The notes beneath the pieces were generated by a model that saw only the letters and a list, made by a program, of their open reading frames with translations, was not told the origin of the DNA and did no database searches. The position numbers and the translations under genes are program-made. DNA of 64,000 nucleotides from Streptomyces sp. NBC_01351 (GTDB lineage Bacteria > Actinomycetota > Actinomycetes > Streptomycetales > Streptomycetaceae), in assembly GCF_036237315.1 (NCBI RefSeq), contig NZ_CP108356.1:6081501-6145500 (forward strand), given 5' to 3'. This document shows positions 10,866 to 18,898 of the stretch, one piece after another (the stretch's first letter is position 1; each line of letters begins with the position of its first letter).

Positions 10866-11306
10866 ATGGCGGAACACACCAGCTCAAGCATCACGATCGA
10901 CGCCTCCCCGGCCGACGTGATGGCCGTGATCTCCGACTTCGCCCGCTACCCCGAGTGGACCGGCGAGGTGAAGGAGGCCGAGGTACTGGCGTCCGACACC
11001 GAGGGCCGCGCGACGCAGGTGCGGCTGCTGCTCGACGCGGGCGCGATCAAGGACGACCACGTGCTCGGCTACACCTGGTCCGGCGCGAACGAAGTCGGCT
11101 GGACCCTCGTCAAGTCCCAGATGCTGCGGCAGCTGGACGGCTCGTACCGGCTGGCGCCGGTGGACGGCGGCAAGCGCACGGAGGTCACCTACCAGCTGAC
11201 GGTGGACGTCAAGATCCCGATGCTGGGCATGATCAAGCGCAAGGCGGAGAAGGTCATCATCGACCGGGCGCTGGCGGGGCTGAAGAAGCGCGTCGAAGCC
11301 GTCTGA
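10866..11306 (+). CDS. SRPBCC (START/cyclase-dehydrase-like) family protein
   Basis: A 146-aa small ligand-binding protein of the Bet v1-like helix-grip fold. The N-terminal strand SSSITIDASPADVMAVISDFARYPEW is the usual beginning of this family, and the C-terminal helix is Lys-rich (MIKRKAEKVIIDRALAGLKKRV). Homologues stand beside the ArsA-like ATPase in actinobacteria (Rv2185c with Rv2184c), as here. The function is unknown; a lipid or polyketide-like ligand is plausible. The ATG at 10866 follows GGAGGAGCCACCGCG, a good ribosome-binding site. Confidence 0.88.
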   Translation: MAEHTSSSITIDASPADVMAVISDFARYPEWTGEVKEAEVLASDTEGRATQVRLLLDAGAIKDDHVLGYTWSGANEVGWTLVKSQMLRQLDGSYRLAPVDGGKRTEVTYQLTVDVKIPMLGMIKRKAEKVIIDRALAGLKKRVEAV

Positions 11307-11334
11307 CCCCGTAGGGGCTGCCCGGACCGCTTGC

Positions 11335-11580
11335 GGGTGCGACGAGGCTCCGCCCCAGGCCGGCCGCCCCAGACCCTGCGCCTCAATCGCCGGCGGGGCT
11401 GGAAATGCCCTTCGGGCAATCCAGCCCGCCTGGGCGCAAGGGTGCGCCGCACGCACTTACAGGCCGACGCCGGCGAAATCCAGCCCCTCCGGCGTTTGAG
11501 GAGCGGGGCCTGGGGCGGAGCCCCGGATCTTTGAGCCGCGCCGGCGATTGAGGCGCGGGTTCGGGCGGAGCCCGGGAAGC
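11335..11580. repeat. Long intergenic inverted-repeat element, family A copy 1
   Basis: Fills nearly all of the 314-bp gap 11307-11620. Cores CCTCAATCGCCGGCGGGGCTGG (left) and CCCCTCCGGCGTTTGAGG (right) face each other, followed by GGGGCCTGGGGCGGAGCCCC and a further degenerate half copy with GGCGATTGAGG. It has no coding potential that I recognise. Five more copies occur in this window. Confidence 0.85.
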
Positions 11581-11620
11581 CCCGCGCGCAGCGGCCAGAA
11601 CACCACCGAGTCGGAGCGAC

Positions 11621-12754
11621 ATGCACACCCTGCTGATCACCGGCCCCGGCGGCGCCGGGCGGAGCACCGCGGCCGCGGCCACCGCACTCGCCGCGGCACG
11701 CGAAGGCCGCCGGGTGCTGCTGCTCACCGACGACCCCCACGCCCAGGAGGGCGACCGGCTGCGCGTGGCCCGGGTCGACTCCGGCCGGGAGTTCCGGGAC
11801 GAGCTCGTCGCACTGCAGGCGCGCGGATCCGCGCTGCTCGGGATGGTCGGGGCCCGGCCCCTCACCGCCGAGGAGCTCACCGAGCTGCCCGGCGCCGAGG
11901 AGTTCGCCCTGCTCCGCGCCATCCGCAGGGCCGCCGCCGCGCCCGGCACCGACCTCGTCGTCGTCGACCTGCCCCCGCTCCACCAGGCCGTCGCCACCCT
12001 CGCCCTCCCCGCCCAGCTGCGCCGCTACCTCGCCCGGCTGCTCCCCTCCGAGCGCCAGGCCGCCCGCGCGCTGCGTCCCGTACTGGCCCAGCTGGCCGGA
12101 GTGCCCATGCCCGCGCAGTGGCTCTACGAGGCCGCCGCACGCTGGGACGAGGAGCTCGCCGCCGTGCAGGCCGTCGTCGAGGCCGACACCACCGAGATAC
12201 GGCTCGTCGCCGAGCCGGGACCGGCCGCCGACGACGCGCTACGGCTCGGCCGGCTCGGGCTCGCCCTCCAGCAGCTGCCCGTCTCCGCGGTCGTCGCCAA
12301 CCGCCTCCTCCCGCAGGGCTCTGCCGACCCCTGGCTCGCCGGCCTCGCCGCCCAGCAGGAGAAGTACGCCGCCGAGTGGGCCGCCGAGCTCCCCGTGATC
12401 CCCCTCGCCCACCTCGGCCGGGACCCGCGCGGCCCGCAGGACCTGGCCCTCCTCGCGGAAGCGGACGGGCTCCTGCCCGAGCCGCCCGCACCCCGCCCCG
12501 GCTGGGCCGTCGAGGACCGCCGTGCCGAGGACGGGGTGCTCGTCTGGGCGGTGCCGCTGCCCGGCGCCCGCAAGAGCGAGCTCGACCTGGTCCGCCGCGG
12601 CGACGAGCTGCTCCTCACCGCCGGCCCCCACCGCAGGATCGTTCCGCTGCCCTCCGTCCTGCGCCGCTGCTCCGTCTCCGGCGCCGCCCTCGCCGACGGC
12701 GTGCTCCGCATCCGCTTCACCCCGGACCCGGGCCTGTGGCCCCGTACGAACTGA
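11621..12754 (+). CDS. ArsA/GET3-like ATPase homologue with altered P-loop
   Basis: A 377-aa protein beginning with an ArsA-type nucleotide-binding fold: hydrophobic strand LLITGPGGAGRST, then an Ala-rich helix. A Walker B-like strand, LVVVDLPPL, lies near residue 115. The C-terminal about 80 residues form a beta-rich domain with VLVWAVPLPG, as in the Hsp20-like tail of bacterial ArsA-HSP proteins. The P-loop is unusual: the family pattern KGGxGK(S/T) is here PGGAGRS, so both lysines are lost. ATP hydrolysis may therefore be weak or absent. The position next to an SRPBCC gene matches Rv2184c/Rv2185c. Its function in actinobacteria is not known to me. Confidence 0.82.
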   Translation: MHTLLITGPGGAGRSTAAAATALAAAREGRRVLLLTDDPHAQEGDRLRVARVDSGREFRDELVALQARGSALLGMVGARPLTAEELTELPGAEEFALLRAIRRAAAAPGTDLVVVDLPPLHQAVATLALPAQLRRYLARLLPSERQAARALRPVLAQLAGVPMPAQWLYEAAARWDEELAAVQAVVEADTTEIRLVAEPGPAADDALRLGRLGLALQQLPVSAVVANRLLPQGSADPWLAGLAAQQEKYAAEWAAELPVIPLAHLGRDPRGPQDLALLAEADGLLPEPPAPRPGWAVEDRRAEDGVLVWAVPLPGARKSELDLVRRGDELLLTAGPHRRIVPLPSVLRRCSVSGAALADGVLRIRFTPDPGLWPRTN

Positions 12755-12829
12755 ACCTCGTACCGCCATTCGGGTACGGTCGAAGGTAGCCAGCACAGCC
12801 GTCCCGCAGCCGCCGCAGGAGAGTCCGCC

Positions 12830-13294
12830 ATGAGCGAGGCCACCGACCGCCCCACCGACGACGACGCCTGGGCCAAGGCCTGCGCCGAGGACCTCGCCGC
12901 CGAGAAGGAGCGCCTGCGCGGACAGGGACAGGCGGGCGCCGGGTCCACCGGGACCGCCGCCGAGGAGCTGTTCAAGCTCTTCGAAGCCGTCGCCGACAAG
13001 GTCTCCGCGCTGAACAACCCGCTCTTCGGCGCCGCGGCACAGGGCGCGGTACGCCAGTTCGTCGACCAGGCCAGGACCGCGGCCAAGCCCGTCATCGAGC
13101 GCAACCCCGAGGTCTTCGACCACCTCGCGGCCGCCGGCTCCGAGCTGCTCGCCGCCTACCGCTCCGCCGTCGAGGGCCACGAGCGCCGCTGGACGCGCGA
13201 CGAGCCCCCGGCCCCCCGCACGGCACCCCAGGACCGCGACCCCCGCGACGAGGGCCCCGACGCGGGCCCCGGCGAGCGGATCGATCTCGACTGA
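12830..13294 (+). CDS. DUF5304 family protein (SCO2127-like)
   Basis: A 154-aa hydrophilic, acidic protein with no signal peptide or membrane segment. The centre (about 40-110) is predicted mostly helical; the C-terminus is rich in Asp, Pro and Arg and probably disordered. It lies directly upstream of glkA, as does SCO2127 in S. coelicolor, which has been linked to glucose uptake and carbon catabolite repression. That role is carried over from position and size, not from any motif. The ATG follows CAGGAGAGTCCGCC, a strong ribosome site. A small inverted repeat (CGTACC/GGTACG, about 12759-12778) lies in the upstream gap. Confidence 0.8.
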   Translation: MSEATDRPTDDDAWAKACAEDLAAEKERLRGQGQAGAGSTGTAAEELFKLFEAVADKVSALNNPLFGAAAQGAVRQFVDQARTAAKPVIERNPEVFDHLAAAGSELLAAYRSAVEGHERRWTRDEPPAPRTAPQDRDPRDEGPDAGPGERIDLD

Positions 13295-13366
13295 ACCCGC
13301 CGGGCTCCCCCTCCACCCTCGGGTACCGTTGGCCGTGGCGGGGTTTGACCGGAAACCGAGGGACTA

Positions 13367-14308
13367 ATGGGACTCACCATCGGCGTCGACATCGGCGGCA
13401 CGAAGATCGCGGCCGGCGTGGTCGACGAAGAGGGCACCATCCTTGAGACGTACAAGGTGCCCACCCCGCCGACCGCGGACGGAGTGACGGAAGCGATCTG
13501 CGCCGCCGTCTCCGAGGTCAGCAGCAACCACACCATCGACGCCGTCGGCATCGGCGCCGCCGGATACGTGGACGACAAGCGGGCCACCGTGCTCTTCGCG
13601 CCGAACATCAACTGGCGCCACGAGCCGCTCAAGGACAAGGTCGAGCAGCGCATCGGTCTGCCCGTGGTCGTCGAGAACGACGCGAACTGCGCGGCCTGGG
13701 GCGAGTACCGCTTCGGCGCCGGTCAGGGCCACGAGGACGTCATCTGCATCACGCTCGGCACCGGCCTGGGCGGCGGCATCATCATCGGCAACAAGCTGCG
13801 GCGCGGACGCTTCGGCGTCGCCGCCGAGTTCGGGCACATCCGGGTCGTCCCGGACGGCCTGCTGTGCGGCTGCGGCAGCCAGGGCTGCTGGGAGCAGTAC
13901 GCCTCCGGGCGCGCGCTCGTCCGCTACGCGAAGCAGCGCGCCAACGCCACCCCCGAGAACGCGACGATCCTCCTCGCGCTCGGCGACGGCACCATCGAGG
14001 GCATCGAGGGCAAGCACATCAGCGCGGCCGCCCGCCAGGGCGACCTGGTGGCGATCGAATCCTTCCACGAGCTGGCCCGCTGGGCCGGAGCCGGGCTTGC
14101 CGACCTGGCCTCCCTCTTCGACCCGTCGGCGTTCATCGTCGGCGGCGGGGTCTCCGACGAGGGCGACCTCGTCCTCGACCCGATCCGCAAGTCCTTCAAG
14201 CGCTGGCTGGTCGGCGGCTCCTGGCGTCCGCACGCGCAGGTGCTGGCCGCGCAGCTCGGCGGCAGGGCCGGGCTCGTCGGCGCGGCGGACCTGGCGCGCC
14301 AGGGCTGA
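13367..14308 (+). CDS. glkA: ROK-family glucokinase
   Basis: A 313-aa glucokinase that phosphorylates glucose with ATP in the cytoplasm and, in Streptomyces, carries much of the glucose repression signal. Visible features: the ATP-binding start IGVDIGGTKIAAGVVD, the sugar-binding ENDANCAAWGEY, the second glycine motif LGTGLGGGIIIG, and the ROK zinc cluster CGCGSQGCWEQY. Length equals that of S. coelicolor GlkA. The gene follows the DUF5304 gene by 72 bp and has GAGGGA before the ATG. An 11-bp perfect stem (14336-14370) lies downstream. Confidence 0.97.
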   Translation: MGLTIGVDIGGTKIAAGVVDEEGTILETYKVPTPPTADGVTEAICAAVSEVSSNHTIDAVGIGAAGYVDDKRATVLFAPNINWRHEPLKDKVEQRIGLPVVVENDANCAAWGEYRFGAGQGHEDVICITLGTGLGGGIIIGNKLRRGRFGVAAEFGHIRVVPDGLLCGCGSQGCWEQYASGRALVRYAKQRANATPENATILLALGDGTIEGIEGKHISAAARQGDLVAIESFHELARWAGAGLADLASLFDPSAFIVGGGVSDEGDLVLDPIRKSFKRWLVGGSWRPHAQVLAAQLGGRAGLVGAADLARQG

Positions 14309-14335
14309 CGTACGCCACCCGCATTTCCTTCCGGA

Positions 14336-14370
14336 CCGCCCGCCGCGCCCCTTGGGGGAGCGGCGGGCGG
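14336..14370 (+). terminator. GC-rich hairpin after glkA, possible terminator
   Basis: Arms CCGCCCGCCGC (14336-14346) and GCGGCGGGCGG (14360-14370) are perfectly complementary with a 13-nt loop. There is no long T tract, as is common in Streptomyces. It lies in the 79-bp gap between glkA and the EEP gene, so it could end the glkA transcript or be a processing site. Confidence 0.5.
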
Positions 14371-14387
14371 CCGCATATCTTGCGGAC

Positions 14388-15149
14388 ATGGACCAGTTGC
14401 TGCCCTCGCTGCCGAAGTCCCGTACGGAGCCCGACGGTTCTGCCGTGATCCGGGTCCTCAGCTACAACATCCGCTCGCTGCGCGACGACGAGGACGCCCT
14501 CGCCAGGGTCATCCGGGCGTGCGAGCCCGACCTGGTCTTCGTCCAGGAGGCGCCGCTGTTCTTCCGGTGGCGCAAGCATGCGGCGCGGCTCGCCGCGAAA
14601 TCCGAACTCGTGGTGCTGAGCGGCGGCGCGACCGCGGCCGGGCCGCTGCTGCTGTGCTCGCTACGGGCCTTCGTGGAGCGCACGGAGGACGTCCTGCTGC
14701 CGCTGACGCCCGGCCTGCACCGGCGGGGCCTCGCCACGGCCGTGGTCCGCTTCGCGGGGGCCCGGGTGGGGGTCGTCAGCACCCACCTGTCGCTGGACAA
14801 GGCCGAACGCGGGGCGCAGGCGGAACTCCTCCTGGACCGGGTCGCCTCGATGGACGTGCCGTACGCCATCGCGGCCGGTGACGTGAACGAAACCCCGGGG
14901 GGCCCGGCCTTCAGCAGGCTCTCCGAGACCTTCCAGGACTGCTGGGAGACGTCCCCCTGGGGCGGGGAACTGACCTTTCCGGCGCCGGCGCCGGACCGCC
15001 GCATCGACGCGGTGTTCGCTTCGCGGGGGGTGGAGGTGCTGGCCTGCGGTGTCCCTGCGGGGCTGCCGGGGATCTCCTCCGGGGACCTCGTCTCGGCCAC
15101 GGACCATCTCCCGGTCCTGGCCGCCCTCCGCCTCCCCGCTGCGCGGTAG
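14388..15149 (+). CDS. Endonuclease/exonuclease/phosphatase (EEP) family protein
   Basis: A 253-aa protein of the DNase I-like EEP fold. Visible signatures: LSYNIRSLRDDEDALARVI near residue 25, LVFVQEA (metal-binding Glu), VVSTHLS, IAAGDVNETPGG and the terminal SATDHLPVLA with the catalytic Asp-His pair. Members cleave DNA, phosphoinositides or other phosphodiesters; the substrate is not readable here. No signal peptide is seen, so it is probably cytoplasmic. It is the last gene of the rightward run that starts at the phosphoesterase and is followed by a family A repeat. Confidence 0.88.
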   Translation: MDQLLPSLPKSRTEPDGSAVIRVLSYNIRSLRDDEDALARVIRACEPDLVFVQEAPLFFRWRKHAARLAAKSELVVLSGGATAAGPLLLCSLRAFVERTEDVLLPLTPGLHRRGLATAVVRFAGARVGVVSTHLSLDKAERGAQAELLLDRVASMDVPYAIAAGDVNETPGGPAFSRLSETFQDCWETSPWGGELTFPAPAPDRRIDAVFASRGVEVLACGVPAGLPGISSGDLVSATDHLPVLAALRLPAAR

Positions 15150-15343
15150 CCCGGCCGAGGCCCCGCCGCCTCAATCGCCGGCGGGGCTGAAAGTGCCGCT
15201 GCGCGGCCCCTGGGCTCCGCCCAGACCCGCGCCTCAAACGCCGGCGAGGCTGGATTTGGCCGGCGTTTGAGGAGTGGGGGTCCGTCCCCCCGGACGAAGT
15301 CTGGGGGAGGGTCTGGGGCGGAGCCCCAGGTCCTTGAGCCGCG
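15150..15343. repeat. Long intergenic inverted-repeat element, family A copy 2
   Basis: Fills the gap between convergent genes. It contains CCTCAATCGCCGGCGGGGCTG, CCTCAAACGCCGGCGAGGCTG and GGCCGGCGTTTGAGG, then an embedded CCCCCCGGACGAAGTCTGGGGG hairpin of a third type that is also seen near 39420, and TCTGGGGCGGAGCCCC. It may serve as a bidirectional terminator. Confidence 0.85.
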
Positions 15344-15344
15344 C

Positions 15345-15941
15345 CTAGACGACGGCCCCGCGCCCCGGGTCGTCGTCGTCCTCGTCGCCCTGTGCCATCC
15401 GCGCGACCAGCGTCGCGAAGCCGCCCAGGAAGCCGCCGACGCCCAGCGTCGTCAGCCACCACGTCATCTCCCACTGCAGCAGCACCGCCAGGAGCAGCAG
15501 CACCGGGCCGCCGACCACCGCCAGCCACGCGAACTTCGACGTGGTGTCCGCCTCGGGGAGCTCCGGCTCCGGCGGGACGAAGTGGCCCTCGTCCTCCTTC
15601 GACTCCGGCGGTGTGTGGTCCCGCGGGCCCGAGCCGGGGCCCACGCCCACACCCACGCCCGGGGCGAAGACCACCGAGCTGCCGAGCGCGGCAGCCGGCG
15701 GCTCCGGCTCCGCCCCCGGCTCGGGATCCGGCTTCGCCTTCGCCTCCGCGTCCGCCTCCGGCGGCAGCGGCGGCAGCGGCTTCACGTCCTCCTCAGGCAG
15801 CAGCAGGTTCTCGATCGGCCGGAACGGTCTCGCCCCCGGCGGGTCCGGCGGCTCCTGTCCGTACCCGGCGACGATCGCGGCCCACGCCGCTTCCTCGTCC
15901 AGCGGCGGAACTCCGCCCGACTGCTCCTCGTGCTCAGCCAC
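15345..15941 (-). CDS. Small membrane protein with Pro/Glu-rich N-terminal region
   Basis: A 198-aa protein. Residues 1-125 are hydrophilic and rich in Pro, Glu and Gly (PPLPPEADAEAKAKPDPEPG), probably disordered. Two hydrophobic helices follow at about 130-185, and the end is a very acidic GDEDDDDPG tail. The GTG at 15941 is preferred over the upstream open frame because it gives MAEHEEQSGG and overlaps the end of the hydrolase gene by 8 bp with GGAGG before it, indicating translational coupling. I do not recognise a family beyond conservation in Streptomyces. Its function is unknown; it may assist the hydrolase at the membrane. Confidence 0.78.
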   Translation of the reverse strand: MAEHEEQSGGVPPLDEEAAWAAIVAGYGQEPPDPPGARPFRPIENLLLPEEDVKPLPPLPPEADAEAKAKPDPEPGAEPEPPAAALGSSVVFAPGVGVGVGPGSGPRDHTPPESKEDEGHFVPPEPELPEADTTSKFAWLAVVGGPVLLLLAVLLQWEMTWWLTTLGVGGFLGGFATLVARMAQGDEDDDDPGRGAVV

Positions 15942-16740
15942 CCGCCTCCGCCCCCTCCCTGCCCACGCTCTCCGCCAGCCGGCCGACGAACGCAAAACTG
16001 TCCGCGAAGATCCGCTCCGCGTCATGGTCCAACGTCGCGACGTGGTAGCTCTGTTCCAGCAGGGTCTCGGTGACGTCCCTCGACGAGATCCGCGCCAGGA
16101 TCCGCGCGGAGTCGACCGGCGGTACGACATGGTCCTGCGGGCTGTGCAGCAGCAGCACCGGCTGCGTCACCTGCGGCAGATCCACGTCCACCAGCCTGAA
16201 GAACTTCCGCAGCGAATCCGCGGCCCGGGTCGGGACCCGGTCGTAACCCACCTCGTCCGAGCCCGGCTTCGCGATGTCGCTGGCGATGCCCGGCGTCGAC
16301 CGGATGAAGTGCTTGGCCACCGGAAGGGCGAAGGCCAGCGGGTCGTGCACCTTGTTGGCCGGGTTGACGAGGACGAGGCCGCTGATCGCGACCCCGTGCT
16401 TGGCCGCCAGCCGCAGCGTGAGGGCACCGCCCATCGACAGTCCGAAGACGAACACCTGCTCGCACCGGTCCAGCAGCTCGCGCAGCGCCCGGTCCACCTC
16501 CGCGTACCAGTCCTGCCAGCCCGTGAGCTGCATGTCCTGCCAGCGCGTCCCGTGCCCGGGCAGCAGCGGCAGGGACACCGTGAGCCCCTTCCCGGCCAGA
16601 TAGTCGGCCCAGGGGCGCAGCGACTGCGGGGAACCGGTGAAACCGTGGCAGAGAAGGACGCCGACCTCTCCGCCCTCGTGGCGGAACGGCTCGGCTCCAG
16701 GGAGGACGGGCACCAGGGTCTCCTTGATCATGATGTACAT
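15934..16740 (-). CDS. Alpha/beta hydrolase (carboxylesterase/monoacylglycerol lipase-like)
   Basis: A 268-aa serine hydrolase. Motifs: oxyanion loop LLCHGFTGSPQS, nucleophile elbow GLSMGG (Ser about 113), acid Asp in SPQDHVVPP and His in SYHVATLDHD. It resembles bacterial carboxylesterases and monoacylglycerol lipases such as Est30, so likely substrates are short or medium acyl esters or lysolipids. It is divergent from the glycerolipid acyltransferase gene across a 128-bp shared promoter region, which supports a lipid-related role by context. Two in-frame starts are possible: ATG at 16740, or a second ATG three codons downstream. Confidence 0.9.
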   Translation of the reverse strand: MYIMIKETLVPVLPGAEPFRHEGGEVGVLLCHGFTGSPQSLRPWADYLAGKGLTVSLPLLPGHGTRWQDMQLTGWQDWYAEVDRALRELLDRCEQVFVFGLSMGGALTLRLAAKHGVAISGLVLVNPANKVHDPLAFALPVAKHFIRSTPGIASDIAKPGSDEVGYDRVPTRAADSLRKFFRLVDVDLPQVTQPVLLLHSPQDHVVPPVDSARILARISSRDVTETLLEQSYHVATLDHDAERIFADSFAFVGRLAESVGREGAEAGG

Positions 16741-16868
16741 CAGGTGGGTGCGTTGCTCTGTGTGACTTCACCGTACGCGACCGGGCTGACACCGACCAGG
16801 GTCGTCGGGCCGCTGCAGGGGGACCCACGGGATAAGGTCTGTTCGACAGACACAGGAAGGCTTTCGAG

Positions 16869-17612
16869 TTGATCTACGGCGCAATGAAGTTCTCCATCGG
16901 CGGATCCCTGAAGCTCGCCTTCAGGCCGTGGGTGGAGGGCCTCGAGAACATTCCCGCCGAGGGGCCGGCGATCCTCGCGAGCAACCACCTTTCCTTCTCC
17001 GACTCCTTCTTCCTGCCGGCCGTGCTGGACCGGAAGGTCACCTTCATCGCGAAGGCGGAGTACTTCACCTCCCCGGGCGTCAAGGGCAAGCTGACGGCCG
17101 CCTTCTTCAAGGGCGTCGGCCAGCTCCCGGTGGACCGCTCCGGTGCCCGCGGGGCCGGCGAGGCCGCCATCAAGAGCGGCATCGACGTCATCGAGCGCGG
17201 AGAGCTGTTCGGTATTTACCCCGAGGGGACGCGTTCACCCGACGGGCGGCTCTACCGGGGCAAGCCCGGCGGGCTGGCCCGGGTGGCGCTGGCCACCGGC
17301 GCCCCCGTCATCCCCGTGGCCATGATCGACACGGAGAAGATCCAGCCGCCCGGCAAGGTGGTCCCCAAGCTGATGCGCCCGGGGATCCGGATCGGCAAGC
17401 CGCTGGACTTCAGCCGCTACCACGGCATGGACGGCGACCGCTTCATCCTCCGCTCGGTGACCGACGAGGTCATGTACGAGATCATGAAGCTCTCCGGCCA
17501 GGAGTACGTCGACATCTACGCGACGGCGGCCAAACGGCAGATCGCCGACGCGGAGAAGGCCGAGAAGGCAGAGAAGTCCGCCAAGGGCGACAAGGGCGAC
17601 AAAGCGGAGTAG
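16869..17612 (+). CDS. 1-acyl-sn-glycerol-3-phosphate acyltransferase (PlsC family)
   Basis: A 247-aa acyltransferase that would convert lysophosphatidic acid to phosphatidic acid at the membrane. The HX4D motif is NHLSFSD (about residue 37) and the glycerol-phosphate motif is YPEGTRSP. The TTG start fits an AGGAAGG ribosome site 8 bp upstream; an in-frame ATG lies 15 bp further on. The C-terminus is a Lys/Glu/Asp-rich tail with repeats such as AEKAEK and KGDKGDK that is probably a soluble extension. It corresponds to Rv2182c in the mycobacterial block. Confidence 0.92.
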   Translation: MIYGAMKFSIGGSLKLAFRPWVEGLENIPAEGPAILASNHLSFSDSFFLPAVLDRKVTFIAKAEYFTSPGVKGKLTAAFFKGVGQLPVDRSGARGAGEAAIKSGIDVIERGELFGIYPEGTRSPDGRLYRGKPGGLARVALATGAPVIPVAMIDTEKIQPPGKVVPKLMRPGIRIGKPLDFSRYHGMDGDRFILRSVTDEVMYEIMKLSGQEYVDIYATAAKRQIADAEKAEKAEKSAKGDKGDKAE

Positions 17613-17651
17613 GGCGGGCGGCGTTACCGCCCTCGGCAAGGCAACGACAGT

Positions 17652-17674
17652 GGCGGGGCGGGGCGGGGCGGGGT
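17652..17674 (+). repeat. GGGGC pentamer tandem repeat before macS
   Basis: Four to five consecutive GGGGC units ending in GGGGT, seven nucleotides before the macS start codon. Four runs of four guanines make a G-quadruplex possible in the transcript. Repeat number could vary. Confidence 0.8.
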
Positions 17675-17680
17675 AGGGAA

Positions 17681-18898
17681 ATGGCGAAACGCGAACGTGT
17701 CGTGCGCATGTCGGTCGAGCAGCCGCTCTGGCGGGCCCTGACGGCGTACCGACTGCTGACCATGGTCTACGCGGTGCTGCTGTTCGCCTCCGCGTACAAG
17801 CGGTTCGACCGGCCGGCCGTCGCGATCGGCTACCTCGCCGCCCTCGCCGTCTGGACCCTGGCCACCTCCTCCAAGGTGACCAACGCGGCCAGTTGCACCA
17901 AGCGCTTCCTCTGCGCCGACCTCACCGTCGCGGTCGTCGGCATACTGCTCACTCCCGTCGCCGACACCCAGCAGCGGATCGCCGGGGGAGGTCCCACCCT
18001 CCCCACCATCTGGACCGCCGGCGCGGTCCTCGCCTTCGCCCTCAAGGGCGGCTGGCGCTGGGCCGGCTTCGCCTCCACCTTCGTGGCGGTCGCCAACATC
18101 GCGATCCACGGCGGCGATCCCACCCGCGACACCCTGCACAACGTCCTGCTCGTCTGGGTCGCCTCCATCGCCATCGGCTACGTCGTCGAGGTCGCCCGGG
18201 CCAGCGAGGCCACCCTGGCCCGTGCCCTGGAGATCGAGGCCGCCACCCGCGAACGCGAGCGCCTCGCCCGGGACATCCACGACGGGGTCCTCCAGGTCCT
18301 CGCCATGGTCCAGCGGCGCGGCACCGAACTGGGCGGCGAGGCCGCCGAGCTCGGCCGGATGGCGGGCGAGCAGGAGGTGGCGCTGCGCACCCTGGTCTCC
18401 AGCGGGCTCGTGCACCCCTCCCGGATCTCCCGCGACGAGTCGCTGGGCGCGCTGGTGGACTCGTACGAGGTGGAGGAACCGGGCGCCGACGACGGCGACG
18501 TGGACCTCCGCACCCTCCTCGCCCCGCACGCCGGCTCCCGGGTGAGCTTCGCCGAGCCGGGCACCCCGGTGGAGCTGCCGGTGCCCGCCGCGAAGGAGCT
18601 GGCCGCGGCGGTCGGCGCCGCCCTCGACAACGTGCGCAAGCACGCCGGGGAGGGGGCCAGGGCCTGGATCCTGGTCGAGGACTGGGGCGACGAGGTGATC
18701 GTCACCGTCCGTGACGACGGCCCGGGGATCCCGGCGGGCCGGCTCGACCAGGCGGAGGGCGAGGGGCGGATGGGCGTGGCCCTGTCCATCCGCGGCAGGC
18801 TGCGTGACCTCGGCGGCAGCGCCGAGCTGGTGTCCGTCCCCGGACAGGGCACCGAAGTGGAACTGAAAGTACCGAGGGGGAGGACGGACAAGCGATGA
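17681..18898 (+). CDS. macS: Membrane sensor histidine kinase MacS
   Basis: A 405-aa kinase. Four to five membrane helices lie in residues 20-175 (LLTMVYAVLLFASAY is the first). A HisKA_3 dimerisation domain follows, with the phosphoacceptor His in RLARDIHDGVLQVLAM (about residue 205). The HATPase domain has DNVRKHAGEG (N box) and VRDDGPGIPAG (G1 box). There is no large extracellular loop, so it probably senses within the membrane. The gene overlaps the response regulator by ATGA and matches S. coelicolor SCO2121. MacRS is reported to affect morphogenesis, actinorhodin and membrane-protein genes. The ribosome site is merged with the GGGGC repeat and GTAGGGAA. Confidence 0.92.
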   Translation: MAKRERVVRMSVEQPLWRALTAYRLLTMVYAVLLFASAYKRFDRPAVAIGYLAALAVWTLATSSKVTNAASCTKRFLCADLTVAVVGILLTPVADTQQRIAGGGPTLPTIWTAGAVLAFALKGGWRWAGFASTFVAVANIAIHGGDPTRDTLHNVLLVWVASIAIGYVVEVARASEATLARALEIEAATRERERLARDIHDGVLQVLAMVQRRGTELGGEAAELGRMAGEQEVALRTLVSSGLVHPSRISRDESLGALVDSYEVEEPGADDGDVDLRTLLAPHAGSRVSFAEPGTPVELPVPAAKELAAAVGAALDNVRKHAGEGARAWILVEDWGDEVIVTVRDDGPGIPAGRLDQAEGEGRMGVALSIRGRLRDLGGSAELVSVPGQGTEVELKVPRGRTDKR

